64,000 nucleotides of DNA. It comes from DAOUJI01 sp965219565 (GTDB lineage: Bacteria > Chloroflexota > Dehalococcoidia > Lucifugimonadales > JAGWBF01). Positions 1-8,192 of this stretch are shown here, piece after piece. The notes below the pieces were generated by a model. The model was not told the DNA's origin and did no database searches. It was given only the letters and a program-made list of their open reading frames with translations. The first letter of the stretch is position 1. Each line of letters begins with the position of its first letter. The DNA lies in NCBI GenBank assembly GCA_965219565.1, contig OZ244780.1:3117807-3181806 (forward strand), given 5' to 3'. The translations under genes were made by a program, and so were the position numbers.

Positions 1-1
1 C

Positions 2-124
2 TGGGGCGTCCTGCTTACAGTGGACGTGACCGGCCTCATCGGCCACTACTTGCTGGTTGGCCAGTTTCTAGCCGCCTTCGAGGTAGACTTGAGGCCAGGG
101 ATGAAAGCTGAGCTTCCCACGTAA
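2..124 (+). CDS. possible 3' end of a truncated upstream gene
   Basis: The second forward frame is open from the window edge to a TAA at 122-124, giving about 40 residues ending in GMKAELPT. Composition (hydrophobic stretch VTGLIGHYLLVGQFLAAF, then an acidic and basic tail) looks more protein-like than the other two frames, which stop early or are arginine-rich. There is no start in view and no family is recognised. It could equally be noncoding DNA upstream of purF. Confidence 0.25.
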   Translation, partial: WGVLLTVDVTGLIGHYLLVGQFLAAFEVDLRPGMKAELPT

Positions 125-174
125 ACCCACCCGGAAGAATATGCAGGCAGTGGACCAACGGCCCGGCATCCGCC

Positions 175-205
175 TTGACATAGGCTTTCGGAGTTGGTGT
201 AAAAT
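175..205 (+). promoter_or_regulatory. sigma-70-like promoter of purF
   Basis: A consensus -35 TTGACA at 175-180 is followed by TGTAAA at 198-203 (17-nt spacer) or TAAAAT at 200-205 (19-nt spacer). The expected start of transcription falls at about 210-213, directly on the GTG at 212, so the purF mRNA may be leaderless or nearly so. Confidence 0.6.
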
Positions 206-211
206 CGCGTT

Positions 212-1654
212 GTGAGTGGCAGGGCTGGGTCCCACCAAGCAATGCCCCCGTCTGACCGCCCTCGTGAAGAGTGCGGGGTGGTCGGGGTATACGCGCCGAG
301 TGGTGACGCCAGCCGTCTCGCTTTTTTCGGCCTGTTCGCCCTTCAGCATCGAGGTCAGGAAAGCGCCGGCATCGCCTCTTTCGATGGCCGGGCTATTCAA
401 GTCTACACCGACATGGGTCTCGTGACCCAGATATTCCGTGAAGAGGAACTGAAGAACCTCCACGGTCGGATGGCAATCGGCCACACCCGTTACTCAACGA
501 CCGGTTCAAGCAAACCCTCCAATGCACAACCCTTCGTGGTTGAGGGGATTCACGGCGAAGTGGCCTTTGGTCACAACGGCAACATAGTCAACGCCCTGGA
601 GCTGCAGATAGAGTTGAGGGAGGAATGGGGCTGCACGTTCCGGTCCTCCACCGACTCGGAGGTGATCGCCAACCTGCTGGCCAATGCGCCCGGCACGTCC
701 TGGGAGGAACGGATCGGCCACTGTATGCGCACCCTCCAAGGGGCCTTTTCCGCAGTGGCTCTCACCAAAGGCACGTTGATGGGCTTCCGCGACCCCCTGG
801 GAGTCCGTCCCATGTGCATCGGCAGCTTAGACGGAGGCTGGGTGCTGGCGTCTGAGTCTTGCGCCCTGGACCATCTGGGCGCCGTCTTGGAGAGAGAGTT
901 GGAGCCGGGGGAGGCCGCCATCGTTGATGAAGACGGCGTCCGGTTCTACAAATGGCCCGGAGCCACCGGACGCAGAGCGCTCTGCGTCTTCGAACTCATT
1001 TACTTCGCCCGTCCCGACAGCATACTGGACAGCCAACTGGTATACAGCGCCCGGGGCGCCATGGGAGCCCAGTTGGCCCGTGAGCATCCGGTGGACGCGG
1101 ACTTGGTCGTCGGCGTTCCAGATTCCGCCACGGCGGCCGCCGTTGGGTTCTCCCAAGAGTCGGGCATTCCCTACAGCGACGGACTCATCAAGAATCGCTA
1201 TGTGGGTAGGACCTTCATAGAACCCGACCAGCGCCTGCGCGACCTGGGAGTGCGGGTCAAGTTCAATCCTCTGTCCGGAGTCATCAAAGGCAAACGGGTT
1301 GTCGTTGTGGACGACAGCATAGTTCGCGGCACAACTACTCCTCATGTCGTGAGCTTGCTGAGGAAGGCTGGCGCACAGGAAGTGCACATGCGTGTGTGCG
1401 CTCCGCCCATCCGCCACCCCTGCCATCTCGGCGTTGACATGGCCACCAAGGCCGAACTGATAGCCGCCAACAAAGACATGGAAGGCATACGCGAATTCGT
1501 CGACGCCGACTCCCTAGGCTACTTGAGTGTCGAGGGGCTGCTGAAGACCGTGGGAGGCTCCAAGGGCGGCTTCTGCGACGCCTGCTTCACAGGCAACTAC
1601 CCCATCCCCATACAGCTGGAGATGGACAAGCTGGCCCTGGAACACCTCGGCTGA
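212..1654 (+). CDS. purF: amidophosphoribosyltransferase (PurF)
   Basis: Catalyses the first committed step of purine synthesis: glutamine-dependent conversion of PRPP to phosphoribosylamine in the cytosol. An N-terminal Ntn-type glutaminase domain begins at the nucleophile Cys in REECGVVG, preceded by a propeptide of 10 residues if translation starts at ATG 242, or 20 from GTG 212. This resembles the cleaved propeptide of Bacillus-type PurF. The phosphoribosyltransferase half has the PRPP loop VVVVDDSIVRGTT. C-terminal cysteines (PPIRHPCHLG and CDACFTGNYP) match the 4Fe-4S ligands of the iron-sulfur class. The start is ambiguous: neither codon has a good ribosome-binding site, and the promoter places the mRNA 5' end at about 212, which favours the GTG. 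It is followed after 94 bp by purM, which has its own promoter. Confidence 0.95.
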   Translation: MSGRAGSHQAMPPSDRPREECGVVGVYAPSGDASRLAFFGLFALQHRGQESAGIASFDGRAIQVYTDMGLVTQIFREEELKNLHGRMAIGHTRYSTTGSSKPSNAQPFVVEGIHGEVAFGHNGNIVNALELQIELREEWGCTFRSSTDSEVIANLLANAPGTSWEERIGHCMRTLQGAFSAVALTKGTLMGFRDPLGVRPMCIGSLDGGWVLASESCALDHLGAVLERELEPGEAAIVDEDGVRFYKWPGATGRRALCVFELIYFARPDSILDSQLVYSARGAMGAQLAREHPVDADLVVGVPDSATAAAVGFSQESGIPYSDGLIKNRYVGRTFIEPDQRLRDLGVRVKFNPLSGVIKGKRVVVVDDSIVRGTTTPHVVSLLRKAGAQEVHMRVCAPPIRHPCHLGVDMATKAELIAANKDMEGIREFVDADSLGYLSVEGLLKTVGGSKGGFCDACFTGNYPIPIQLEMDKLALEHLG

Positions 1655-1695
1655 CCTCCAGACCCCTCCTGCTCCTTGCCGCTACAATCAGGGTG

Positions 1696-1723
1696 TTGAC
1701 GCTCTTTAGCGTTCCTGTATACT
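1696..1723 (+). promoter_or_regulatory. promoter upstream of purM
   Basis: TTGACG at 1696-1701 and TATACT at 1718-1723 are separated by 16 nt. They lie 26 bp before the purM GTG, whose ribosome-binding site is the purine run at 1737-1744. The site would give purM-purH expression independent of purF. Confidence 0.55.
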
Positions 1724-1748
1724 CAGCTTTGCAGAAGGGGGGAGCGAC

Positions 1749-2768
1749 GTGTCGGGAGGCCAGAGCTATCTTTCCGCCGGCGTAGACCGGCAAGCCCTCG
1801 ATGGACTCAAAGACAGAATCAGCGCCTTTGCGCGCATCACCCACGGCCCCCAGGTCCTCAACGGCATCGGCGGCTTCTCAGGACTTTTCCACCTCACTGG
1901 TCTCTCCGACCCGGTGCTGGTCACGTCCACCGACGGCGTGGGCACCAAGCTGAGAATCGGCTCCATGCTGGGGCATTTCGAGTCTCTGGGCATGGACCTG
2001 GTGAACATGAACCTAGGCGACATCGTAACCTCCGGCGCCAAACCCCTGCTTTTCCTCGACTACATTTCTATGGGGACGGTTGACTCCCAGCGGACCGAGT
2101 CTCTCCTCAGGGGCATAACCTGGGCGTGCAAAGAGGCCGGATGCGCGTTATCCGGTGGAGAGACGGCCCAGACGCCCGGCGTATACATAGGCGATAACTT
2201 CGACCTGGCAGGGTTCGCCGTGGGAGTCGTGGAGCGGGACAAGATCGTCGACGGCTCCGGGATTCAGGCGGGAGACGCTCTGGTGGGCATACCATCCACG
2301 GGAGTCCACACCAACGGCTTCTCGCTGGTACACAAAGTGTTCAGGACAGAGGAAGACCCAACGGCTCTCTACCGAAAGTATGCCGAGTTGGAGCACACCC
2401 TGGGCGAGGAGCTTCTCATTCCCCATAGGCCCTATTACCCTCTGATGGCCAGTGTCGTGGACAAGATCAAGGGAGCGGCCCACATCACCGGAGGCGGGCT
2501 GGACTCCAACGTTCCCAGGATGCTGCCCCCGGGCCTGATGGCACGACTGGACCGGAGCGCCTGGGAGACCCAGCCCATATTCTCCATCATACAACGAGAG
2601 GGGGACATCGATCCTGAAGAGATGCTCCGGGTTTTCAACATGGGACTGGGCATGGTCCTGGCTTGTGCTCCCGACCAGGTGGGAGAAATCCAGAAGGAGA
2701 TTCCCGACAGCAGAGCGGTGGGCGAGGTGCAGTCCCAGACGGACGAGCTTAGAGTGGTGATTTCATAG
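1749..2768 (+). CDS. purM: phosphoribosylformylglycinamidine cyclo-ligase (AIR synthetase, PurM)
   Basis: ATP-dependent ring closure of FGAM to aminoimidazole ribonucleotide, the fifth step of purine synthesis. The 339-residue length is normal for PurM. Family landmarks are the ATP-binding segment STDGVGTKLRIG near residue 60, the loop GGETAQTPG near 135, and AHITGGGLDSNVPRML in the C-terminal half. GTG start with a G-rich Shine-Dalgarno 4-8 nt upstream. The stop is 6 bp from the purH start, so the two are certainly cotranscribed and probably translationally coupled. purF, purM and purH are steps 1, 5 and 9-10; the other purine genes are not in the window. Confidence 0.95.
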   Translation: MSGGQSYLSAGVDRQALDGLKDRISAFARITHGPQVLNGIGGFSGLFHLTGLSDPVLVTSTDGVGTKLRIGSMLGHFESLGMDLVNMNLGDIVTSGAKPLLFLDYISMGTVDSQRTESLLRGITWACKEAGCALSGGETAQTPGVYIGDNFDLAGFAVGVVERDKIVDGSGIQAGDALVGIPSTGVHTNGFSLVHKVFRTEEDPTALYRKYAELEHTLGEELLIPHRPYYPLMASVVDKIKGAAHITGGGLDSNVPRMLPPGLMARLDRSAWETQPIFSIIQREGDIDPEEMLRVFNMGLGMVLACAPDQVGEIQKEIPDSRAVGEVQSQTDELRVVIS

Positions 2769-2774
2769 AGGCGA

Positions 2775-4322
2775 ATGGTGAAAGCCTTAATCAGCGTATA
2801 CGACAAGACGGGGGTCATAGAGGCGGCCCGGCGGCTTCACGAGGCTGGCGTGGGTCTGGTCAGCACCGGAGGCACTCACAAAGCCATCAGCGACGCCGGA
2901 GTCCCCGTGCAGCAGGTCTCTGACTTTACCGGCTTCCCGGAAATCCTCGACGGGCGGGTCAAGACCCTCCATCCCCATATCCACAGCGGGCTTCTGGCAC
3001 GCAGGGACATTCCGGAACACATGGACGAGCTGTCCCGACGAGACATAGCGCCCATAGATTTGCTGATTGGCAACCTTTATCCCTTCAGGGAGGCCGTAAG
3101 CAAGCCCGACGCCACCTTGGACGACGCTTTGGAGAACATCGACATCGGCGGTCCGACGATGCTCCGTGCAGCGGCAAAGAACTTCCCCAGCGTCGTGGTC
3201 CTGGTGGACCCTGAGGACTACGACTGGGCCATAGGCAAATTCGTGGCCGGAGACCTGAGCCATGACAACCGGCGCAGTCTCGCCTACAAAGCCTTCCATC
3301 ACGTCTCGGTCTACGACTCGGCCATCGCCGGATACTTGTCGTCCTCCCCAGCCCCCGGCGCCACGGAAACCGACGGCGGGCTGCCCCAAAAGCTGGACCT
3401 GAGCTTCAGTAGATTCACGGGCCTCAGATATGGTGAAAACCCACACCAGCAGGGAGCGCTCTACGTTCCGGAGTCGGGTTCATCAGGGGGTATTGCCAAC
3501 GCGCGTCAGTTGCATGGGCGGGAGCTATCCTTCAACAACCTGATGGACGCCGAGGCAGCCTGGCGTTCCGTCATCGACTTCGAGGAGACCTCGGCGGTGG
3601 TCATCAAGCACACCAACCCCTGCGGGCTGGCGTCTCATCCAGACCAGGCCGAGGCGTACAACCGGGCCTACGCCGGAGACCCCGTGTCGGCCTTCGGAGG
3701 CATCCTGGGCTTCAACCGAGCAGTGACCGTCGAAACCGCCCAGGCCACCGGCGGCATCTTCTACGAGGTGATAGTCGCTCCGGGTTACGAACCCGAGGCG
3801 CTGGACATGCTGAAAAAGCGGCGCAACCTCCGGGTGCTGGAGGCATCACCGGAAGAGGGCGGACTGCTCTACGACCTGCGGCCCTTGTCGGGGGGCTTGC
3901 TGGTGCAGAGCCAGGACGCCTCAGACGACGACCCAGCCCAATGGAAGACCGTCACCAAGCGGGGCCCCACCCAGGCTGAGATGAGCGATCTTTCGTTCGC
4001 GTGGAAGGTCGCCAAGCACGTCAAGTCCAACGCCATTGTGCTCGCCAGGGACAACCAGCTTCTGGGCATGGGGGCGGGCCAGCCGAACCGGGTCACAAGC
4101 GTACATCTGGCGTTGAGGGCGGCGGGGGAACGGGCAGTAGACTGCGTCCTGGCTTCCGACGCCTTTTTTCCCTTCCCGGACAACATCGAGCTGGCGGCCA
4201 AGGGCGGCGTGGCGGCCATTGTGCAGCCTGGCGGCTCGATCCGGGACGATGAGGTCATCGCCGAGGCGGACAAAGCCGGAATCGCCATGCTGTTCACGGG
4301 AGTCCGGCATTTCCGCCATTAA
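2775..4322 (+). CDS. purH: bifunctional AICAR transformylase / IMP cyclohydrolase (PurH)
   Basis: Performs the last two steps to IMP, transferring formyl from 10-formyl-THF to AICAR and then closing the ring. At 515 residues it is the standard length. The N-terminal MGS-like cyclohydrolase domain shows LVSTGGTHKAI and the DGRVKTLHP loop. The C-terminal transformylase has the catalytic signature KHTNPCG and the segment FFPFPDN. The start ATG is preceded by a GAGG ribosome-binding site that overlaps the end of purM. The gene uses 10-formyl-THF, which gives a metabolic link to the formyl-THF hydrolase-like protein at 40.2 kb. Confidence 0.96.
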   Translation: MVKALISVYDKTGVIEAARRLHEAGVGLVSTGGTHKAISDAGVPVQQVSDFTGFPEILDGRVKTLHPHIHSGLLARRDIPEHMDELSRRDIAPIDLLIGNLYPFREAVSKPDATLDDALENIDIGGPTMLRAAAKNFPSVVVLVDPEDYDWAIGKFVAGDLSHDNRRSLAYKAFHHVSVYDSAIAGYLSSSPAPGATETDGGLPQKLDLSFSRFTGLRYGENPHQQGALYVPESGSSGGIANARQLHGRELSFNNLMDAEAAWRSVIDFEETSAVVIKHTNPCGLASHPDQAEAYNRAYAGDPVSAFGGILGFNRAVTVETAQATGGIFYEVIVAPGYEPEALDMLKKRRNLRVLEASPEEGGLLYDLRPLSGGLLVQSQDASDDDPAQWKTVTKRGPTQAEMSDLSFAWKVAKHVKSNAIVLARDNQLLGMGAGQPNRVTSVHLALRAAGERAVDCVLASDAFFPFPDNIELAAKGGVAAIVQPGGSIRDDEVIAEADKAGIAMLFTGVRHFRH

Positions 4323-4357
4323 CTCCCCAACAACTCCAAGGTGAGAGAGAGCCAATC

Positions 4358-5107
4358 ATGGGTCCCACCGTAGACATAATCATCCCGGTGTACAACGAGG
4401 AGAAGGACCTCCCTCGGAGCGTCGACATTCTCAGCAAGTTCCTCACTGAGAAGCTGTCGGAGTATCCCTGGCGCATCGTCATAGCCGACAACGGCTCCAC
4501 CGACGGCACCCTGGCCGTGGGAGAGATGCTGTCCAGCCGCTACACGGGAGTCAACATCGTCCACATGCCGCAGAAGGGGCGTGGACGCGCGCTAAAACAG
4601 GTGTGGATGGAGAGCTCCGCTGACATCGTGGCCTACATGGACGTGGACCTGTCAACGGACCTGGTGCACGTGCCCCAGCTTGTCCACGCCGTCGAGGAGG
4701 GCGCCCACATAGCCATAGGCAGCAGGCTGATGAAGGACTCCAGGGTGACGCGCTCGTTCAAGCGGGAGTTTATATCCCGCTCCTACAGCACGCTCATACG
4801 GGCCATGTTCTGGACTCCCTTCCGGGACGCCCAGTGCGGGTTCAAGGCGGTGAGCAGAAGCACGGTAAGGGCCTTGGTGCCTCTGGTGAAGGACAATGGG
4901 TGGTTCTTCGACTCGGAGCTGCTGATAATAGCTGCAGCGAAAGGCTTCCGAATCAAGGAGATTCCAGTCCACTGGGAAGACGACCCCGACAGCCGCGTCA
5001 AGATAGTCTCGACGGCTTGGGAGGACATCAAAGGTCTGTTGCGCCTGAGGTTCGGGGGAATTCCGAAGCCGCTCTCAGAGAGCGGAGGGGGACAGACGGG
5101 GACTTAG
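4358..5107 (+). CDS. family 2 glycosyltransferase (dolichyl/undecaprenyl-phosphate sugar synthase-like)
   Basis: A GT-A fold glycosyltransferase of 249 residues, the length of soluble polyprenyl-phosphate hexose synthases (DPM1/Ppm1 catalytic domain type). Seen in sequence: the N-terminal nucleotide-binding start VDIIIPVYNEEKDLP, ADNGSTDGT, and the metal-binding DVDLSTD corresponding to DXD. A C-terminal RIKEIPVHWEDDPDSRV segment is typical of the polyprenol-phosphate class. There is no C-terminal membrane helix, so it would act peripherally at the cytoplasmic face. The acceptor and sugar cannot be told from sequence. It starts 35 bp after purH with an AGGTGAGAG ribosome-binding site. Its stop overlaps the stop of the convergent small gene at 5104-5268. 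Confidence 0.85.
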   Translation: MGPTVDIIIPVYNEEKDLPRSVDILSKFLTEKLSEYPWRIVIADNGSTDGTLAVGEMLSSRYTGVNIVHMPQKGRGRALKQVWMESSADIVAYMDVDLSTDLVHVPQLVHAVEEGAHIAIGSRLMKDSRVTRSFKREFISRSYSTLIRAMFWTPFRDAQCGFKAVSRSTVRALVPLVKDNGWFFDSELLIIAAAKGFRIKEIPVHWEDDPDSRVKIVSTAWEDIKGLLRLRFGGIPKPLSESGGGQTGT

Positions 5108-5268
5108 CCCTCGGCCTTTTCTATTCGGATGTTCTTTCCGTCGACGACCACCTTCAGGTCGATCCCTGTCTGATTGGAGACCGGGAACGCCATTTTGGGC
5201 AGGATGGGGGCCGGACTGAGCGCCACCGACTTGGTTTCCGCTGCCTTGAGTTCAATAGTCTGGGCCAC
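5104..5268 (-). CDS. small unknown protein, 54 residues
   Basis: A short reading frame on the minus strand, GTG start at 5266-5268 behind a clear GGAGAGTGAGA ribosome-binding site and TAA at 5104-5106, sharing TTAG with the convergent glycosyltransferase stop. The protein begins MAQTIELKAAETKSVALSP and ends VVVDGKNIRIEKAEG: soluble, basic and acidic residues mixed, beta-strand-like, no cysteines, no membrane segment. A TATAGT -10-like element lies upstream at about 5311-5316. No family is recognised. The good ribosome-binding site and regular composition argue that it is real. Confidence 0.55.
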   Translation of the reverse strand: MAQTIELKAAETKSVALSPAPILPKMAFPVSNQTGIDLKVVVDGKNIRIEKAEG

Positions 5269-5346
5269 GTCTCACTCTCCTGACAATCGTTGTCCCGTAA
5301 CGGCCAATACTATACCACACCCTGACAACAGGCGGCAGGCTTGCTC

Positions 5347-5631
5347 CTACGCCGCCACTTTAGTCTCGGTGTCCCCAGCTTGGAGTGCGTTCATGTAGGC
5401 CAGAATCAGGTCACGGGTGCGGTACTTGCCGAACTGCTTTTCGTTCTCTCTTTGGACTATGGGGAAGGTGCTGAGCACGTACTCCACATCGTCGCGGTCC
5501 AGGCCGTAGAGGTGGAAGTAGAGGGCGTCGAGCCGGGCCCGCAGGTGCCGCCGCTCCTTCTCGTCCCAGATGAACGGCGGGCCGTCGTAGCCCAGCCCAA
5601 GTCTGACGACGGCCAGTGTTGGGGGAGTGCA
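5347..5631 (-). pseudogene. C-terminal remnant of a large restriction-modification / N6-methylase protein
   Basis: The minus-strand frame reads LGYDGPPFIWDEKERRH, then ARLDALYFHLYGLDRDDVEY, then STFPIVQRENEKQFGKYRT and DLILAYMNAL before a TAG at 5347-5349. The LDA-FFHLYG, D-EY-L-TFPIV and YRTR segments are the recognisable C-terminal tail of Eco57I/BREX PglX-like adenine methyltransferases and related type II fusion enzymes. The frame is closed upstream by a TGA at 5632-5634, with no start codon and no catalytic domain, so only about 90 of what is normally 900 or more residues survive. It is a deletion remnant of a defence gene. Confidence 0.7.
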
Positions 5632-5643
5632 TCAACCCTTTTC

Positions 5644-5751
5644 CTAGATGCCGGTTTTCGGCGACGAGTCCATCTCAGTGATAGGCAGCTCGTCAACCAG
5701 CTTGACCAAGACGGTGAAGAGTCGGAGCAATATACACTCCATCGCATGCAT
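5644..5751 (-). CDS. possible 35-residue protein or gene fragment
   Basis: A minus-strand frame starting at ATG 5751 reads MHAMECILLRLFTVLVKLVDELPITEM and ends PKTGI before TAG. The same frame continues upstream for about ten protein-like residues (ARQTHSEHEYL) to a TAA. Composition looks coding, with one short amphipathic or hydrophobic helix, but there is no clear ribosome-binding site. It lies next to the restriction-modification stump and may be part of the same decayed locus. No family is recognised. Confidence 0.25.
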   Translation of the reverse strand: MHAMECILLRLFTVLVKLVDELPITEMDSSPKTGI

Positions 5752-5876
5752 CAGATATTCGTGTTCAGAGTGCGTCTGCCTGGCTTAGCCCGACTACGCC
5801 CGGGCTTGAACTGGATGACCACGCAGCCCTCGGACTGATATGCTGTACGAGAAGCACGAGAACACCGGAGGCAGAG

Positions 5877-7562
5877 ATGGCTGTCCAAGAAAGTCTGATT
5901 GGATTTGAGCAGGCGGGGATCGGAAGCCTGCTCCGTCAGAACCTTCTGCGCGTTCCGCCAAACCAGCGTGAATACGCCTGGACCGAGCGAGAGGTCGGGC
6001 AGCTCTTTAGCGATATTGCGCGGGCTGTCGTCGCGAATACTGACTACTTCCTTGGGACAATCGTGACTATTCCTCGGCCAACCGGATTTCTCGAGGTAGT
6101 GGACGGACAGCAACGATTGGCGACGTCAGCGATCCTCCTTTCAGCGATCCGCCTGTACATGAGAGAAATCAAGGAAGATATGCTAGAGCAGGCAGTCGGC
6201 GACTTTCTGACAGGAATCGACCGTGCAAGGCGTATACGTGTACCACGGATGACCCTGAATACTTCAGATCATGAACTCTTTCGGGCCATCGTCACTTATG
6301 AGGGTAGCGGCCAGCTTCCGCAGCCCTCGCTTGAGTCCCATGAGTTGCTCCTCGATGCCTACCACCAAGCCCGCGCGCATGTGCGCAAAATCGTCGCTCC
6401 CTTGGATCCTCGAGACCACGGCGATCGCCTCAATACATGGGTGACCTTCCTAGAGTCAAGAGCGCGTGTAGTCCTCCTTAAGGTTCCTGACGACTCGGAC
6501 GCATACCGGATGTTCGAGACGCTAAATGATCGTGGCCTGCGCACTTCCCAAGCAGACCTCATCAAGAACTACCTCTTTGGGCGAGCGGCGGAGCGGATCC
6601 AGGAGGTGCAGGGTTATTGGGCATTCATGCGCGGCACGCTTGAGACGATCGACGAAGACGACCTGACGGTTAACTTCCTGCGTCACGCCCTCATCGTGCA
6701 ACATGGCTACCTACGTGAAGCAGATGTCTACAATACGGTCCAAGACACTGTGCGCTCAGAAAGCGAAGCAGCTACATTCGCCGCGGACCTAGATCGACTC
6801 GCCACATCTTATGCAGCAACGTTTAACCCTGAACACGAGTCTTGGAACCCTCATCCCGCATCGACTCGACAAGCGGTGCGTGTTCTTAACGCCCTTAACA
6901 TCCGACCGCTCCGTCCTACCGTGCTGGCCGTTGCCGCTCGGATGGAGAACGGGGTCGACTTAGCCGAGGCTCTGCGTTTCCTACTGTCACTTGGAGTGCG
7001 TCTTCTCATCGCGTCGTCTACGAGGAGCGGTGTGGTCGAGATTCCGCTCGCTAACGCAGCGCACTCAGTCTGGCAGGGAAATATCTCATCGGCGGCTGAA
7101 CTCAAGGAAGCCCTGAGCCAAATCATTCCAAGTGACGAGGAGTTCCGAGCTGCCTTCGAAAGGGCACGAGTCTCCAACACACGTCTGGCACGGTACTATC
7201 TAAGGTCGCTTGAAACCGCGTCCAAGAACGAGGCCGAACCGTGGTTCATGCCCACAGACGACGGAACGGTGATTAATCTGGAGCACGTACTCCCGAAACA
7301 ACCAGAGGGAAACTGGCCTCAGTTCAACGATGAAGAAGTTCGACTTTATAGTCTGAGACTCGGCAATCTGGTGCTTATGCGGGCCAGCGATAACAGTACC
7401 GCACAAAGCACTGCGTTCGAGGAGAAGAAAGTCTTCTATGCTCAGTCTCCGTACATTCTGACAAGCGAAATCGCCGATTATCAGCAGTGGACGGCTCAGG
7501 CGATCGCCAAACGTCAGGAACACCTGGCGCAGCTCGCGCTCGTAGCTTGGCCGGTTTCTTAG
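5877..7562 (+). CDS. DUF262 / DUF1524 protein (GmrSD-like, probable type IV restriction nuclease)
   Basis: A 561-residue protein with the order typical of GmrSD and related defence proteins. The N-terminal DUF262 (ParB/sulfiredoxin-like nucleotide-binding) domain has VPPNQREYAW near residue 30 and VVDGQQRLATS near 76. A helical middle carries FETLNDRGLRTSQADLIKNYLF. A C-terminal DUF1524 His-Me finger nuclease-like domain has INLEHVLPKQ near 470 and LGNLVLM near 495. In GmrSD the first domain hydrolyses NTP and the second cuts DNA with glucosylated hydroxymethylcytosine; the substrate here is unknown. The start ATG has GGAGG 5 bp upstream. It stands alone in an accessory patch beside a decayed modification gene. 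Codon use is less GC-biased than in the purine genes, which fits transfer. Confidence 0.85.
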   Translation: MAVQESLIGFEQAGIGSLLRQNLLRVPPNQREYAWTEREVGQLFSDIARAVVANTDYFLGTIVTIPRPTGFLEVVDGQQRLATSAILLSAIRLYMREIKEDMLEQAVGDFLTGIDRARRIRVPRMTLNTSDHELFRAIVTYEGSGQLPQPSLESHELLLDAYHQARAHVRKIVAPLDPRDHGDRLNTWVTFLESRARVVLLKVPDDSDAYRMFETLNDRGLRTSQADLIKNYLFGRAAERIQEVQGYWAFMRGTLETIDEDDLTVNFLRHALIVQHGYLREADVYNTVQDTVRSESEAATFAADLDRLATSYAATFNPEHESWNPHPASTRQAVRVLNALNIRPLRPTVLAVAARMENGVDLAEALRFLLSLGVRLLIASSTRSGVVEIPLANAAHSVWQGNISSAAELKEALSQIIPSDEEFRAAFERARVSNTRLARYYLRSLETASKNEAEPWFMPTDDGTVINLEHVLPKQPEGNWPQFNDEEVRLYSLRLGNLVLMRASDNSTAQSTAFEEKKVFYAQSPYILTSEIADYQQWTAQAIAKRQEHLAQLALVAWPVS

Positions 7563-8192
7563 CTGGGTGTTGAAGGAAGGCTGTTCGCGGTAGCGGATAG
7601 ACCCTCAATGGTGTCTCTTGAGAGGGAGTCCCGCACGGTGATAGCGGCCGCAAATCTCGCTGCCGTGTGGACGGTCTACGTTGCCGCAGGGGCTGAGCAG
7701 CCGATTGTCGGCAAGGTAGTCTAGAGCCGCGCAGAAGTCGACCACCACAGGCTGGCAGTCCTGAGGCCCCCCTATAGGAGAGCCCACGTGCGCACTCCCT
7801 TATAGATAGTGTAACGGGGCCGCCAATGGATCAGCCCGTCCCGCTCATTCTCAGTCGGTCCCGTATTCGATCGCGCAACTAGAGGAGGAGTCGCACGAAT
7901 AACGACAACTCGTCGACAGATTGGCGAGGAAGACCGAGCTGACCTGTAGTTGCGAGAAGGACTGGCCCTGCGCGTCTCGTGTATGCAGCCCCGTTGGGTT
8001 TCGGGCAACTGCACGGCCATCGGGGTCAGGGCGTGGTGGTTATGTGGGCGGAGTTCCTAGTCTATATCATCCCTGCCACGGCTCTAAATCACTGGCTGTC
8101 AATAGATTCTCTCCCTGTCCGTTGGGCAACAGGGCCGCCTATCTTGGGGTATACTATGGCCTGACGATAAAGGCCGGAAGCTAGGAGGCCCT
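7563..8192 (+). other. 630-bp stretch without a convincing gene
   Basis: No frame on either strand combines a ribosome-binding site with credible composition. Two minus-strand frames, 7605-7787 (ending PHGSEICGRYHRAGLPLKRHH) and 7772-8020 (NERDGLIHWRPRYTIYKGVR), overlap in different frames and read like pieces of one gene broken by a frameshift. I could not name the family. A -10-like TATACT at 8150-8155 lies 37 bp before the quinone oxidoreductase start and may be its promoter, without a good -35. Confidence 0.4.

Noticed and set aside
7605..8020. Two overlapping minus-strand frames in the 7.6-8.0 kb gap
   Set aside because: Composition is partly protein-like, but they lie in different frames with no start signals; described as degenerate DNA instead.
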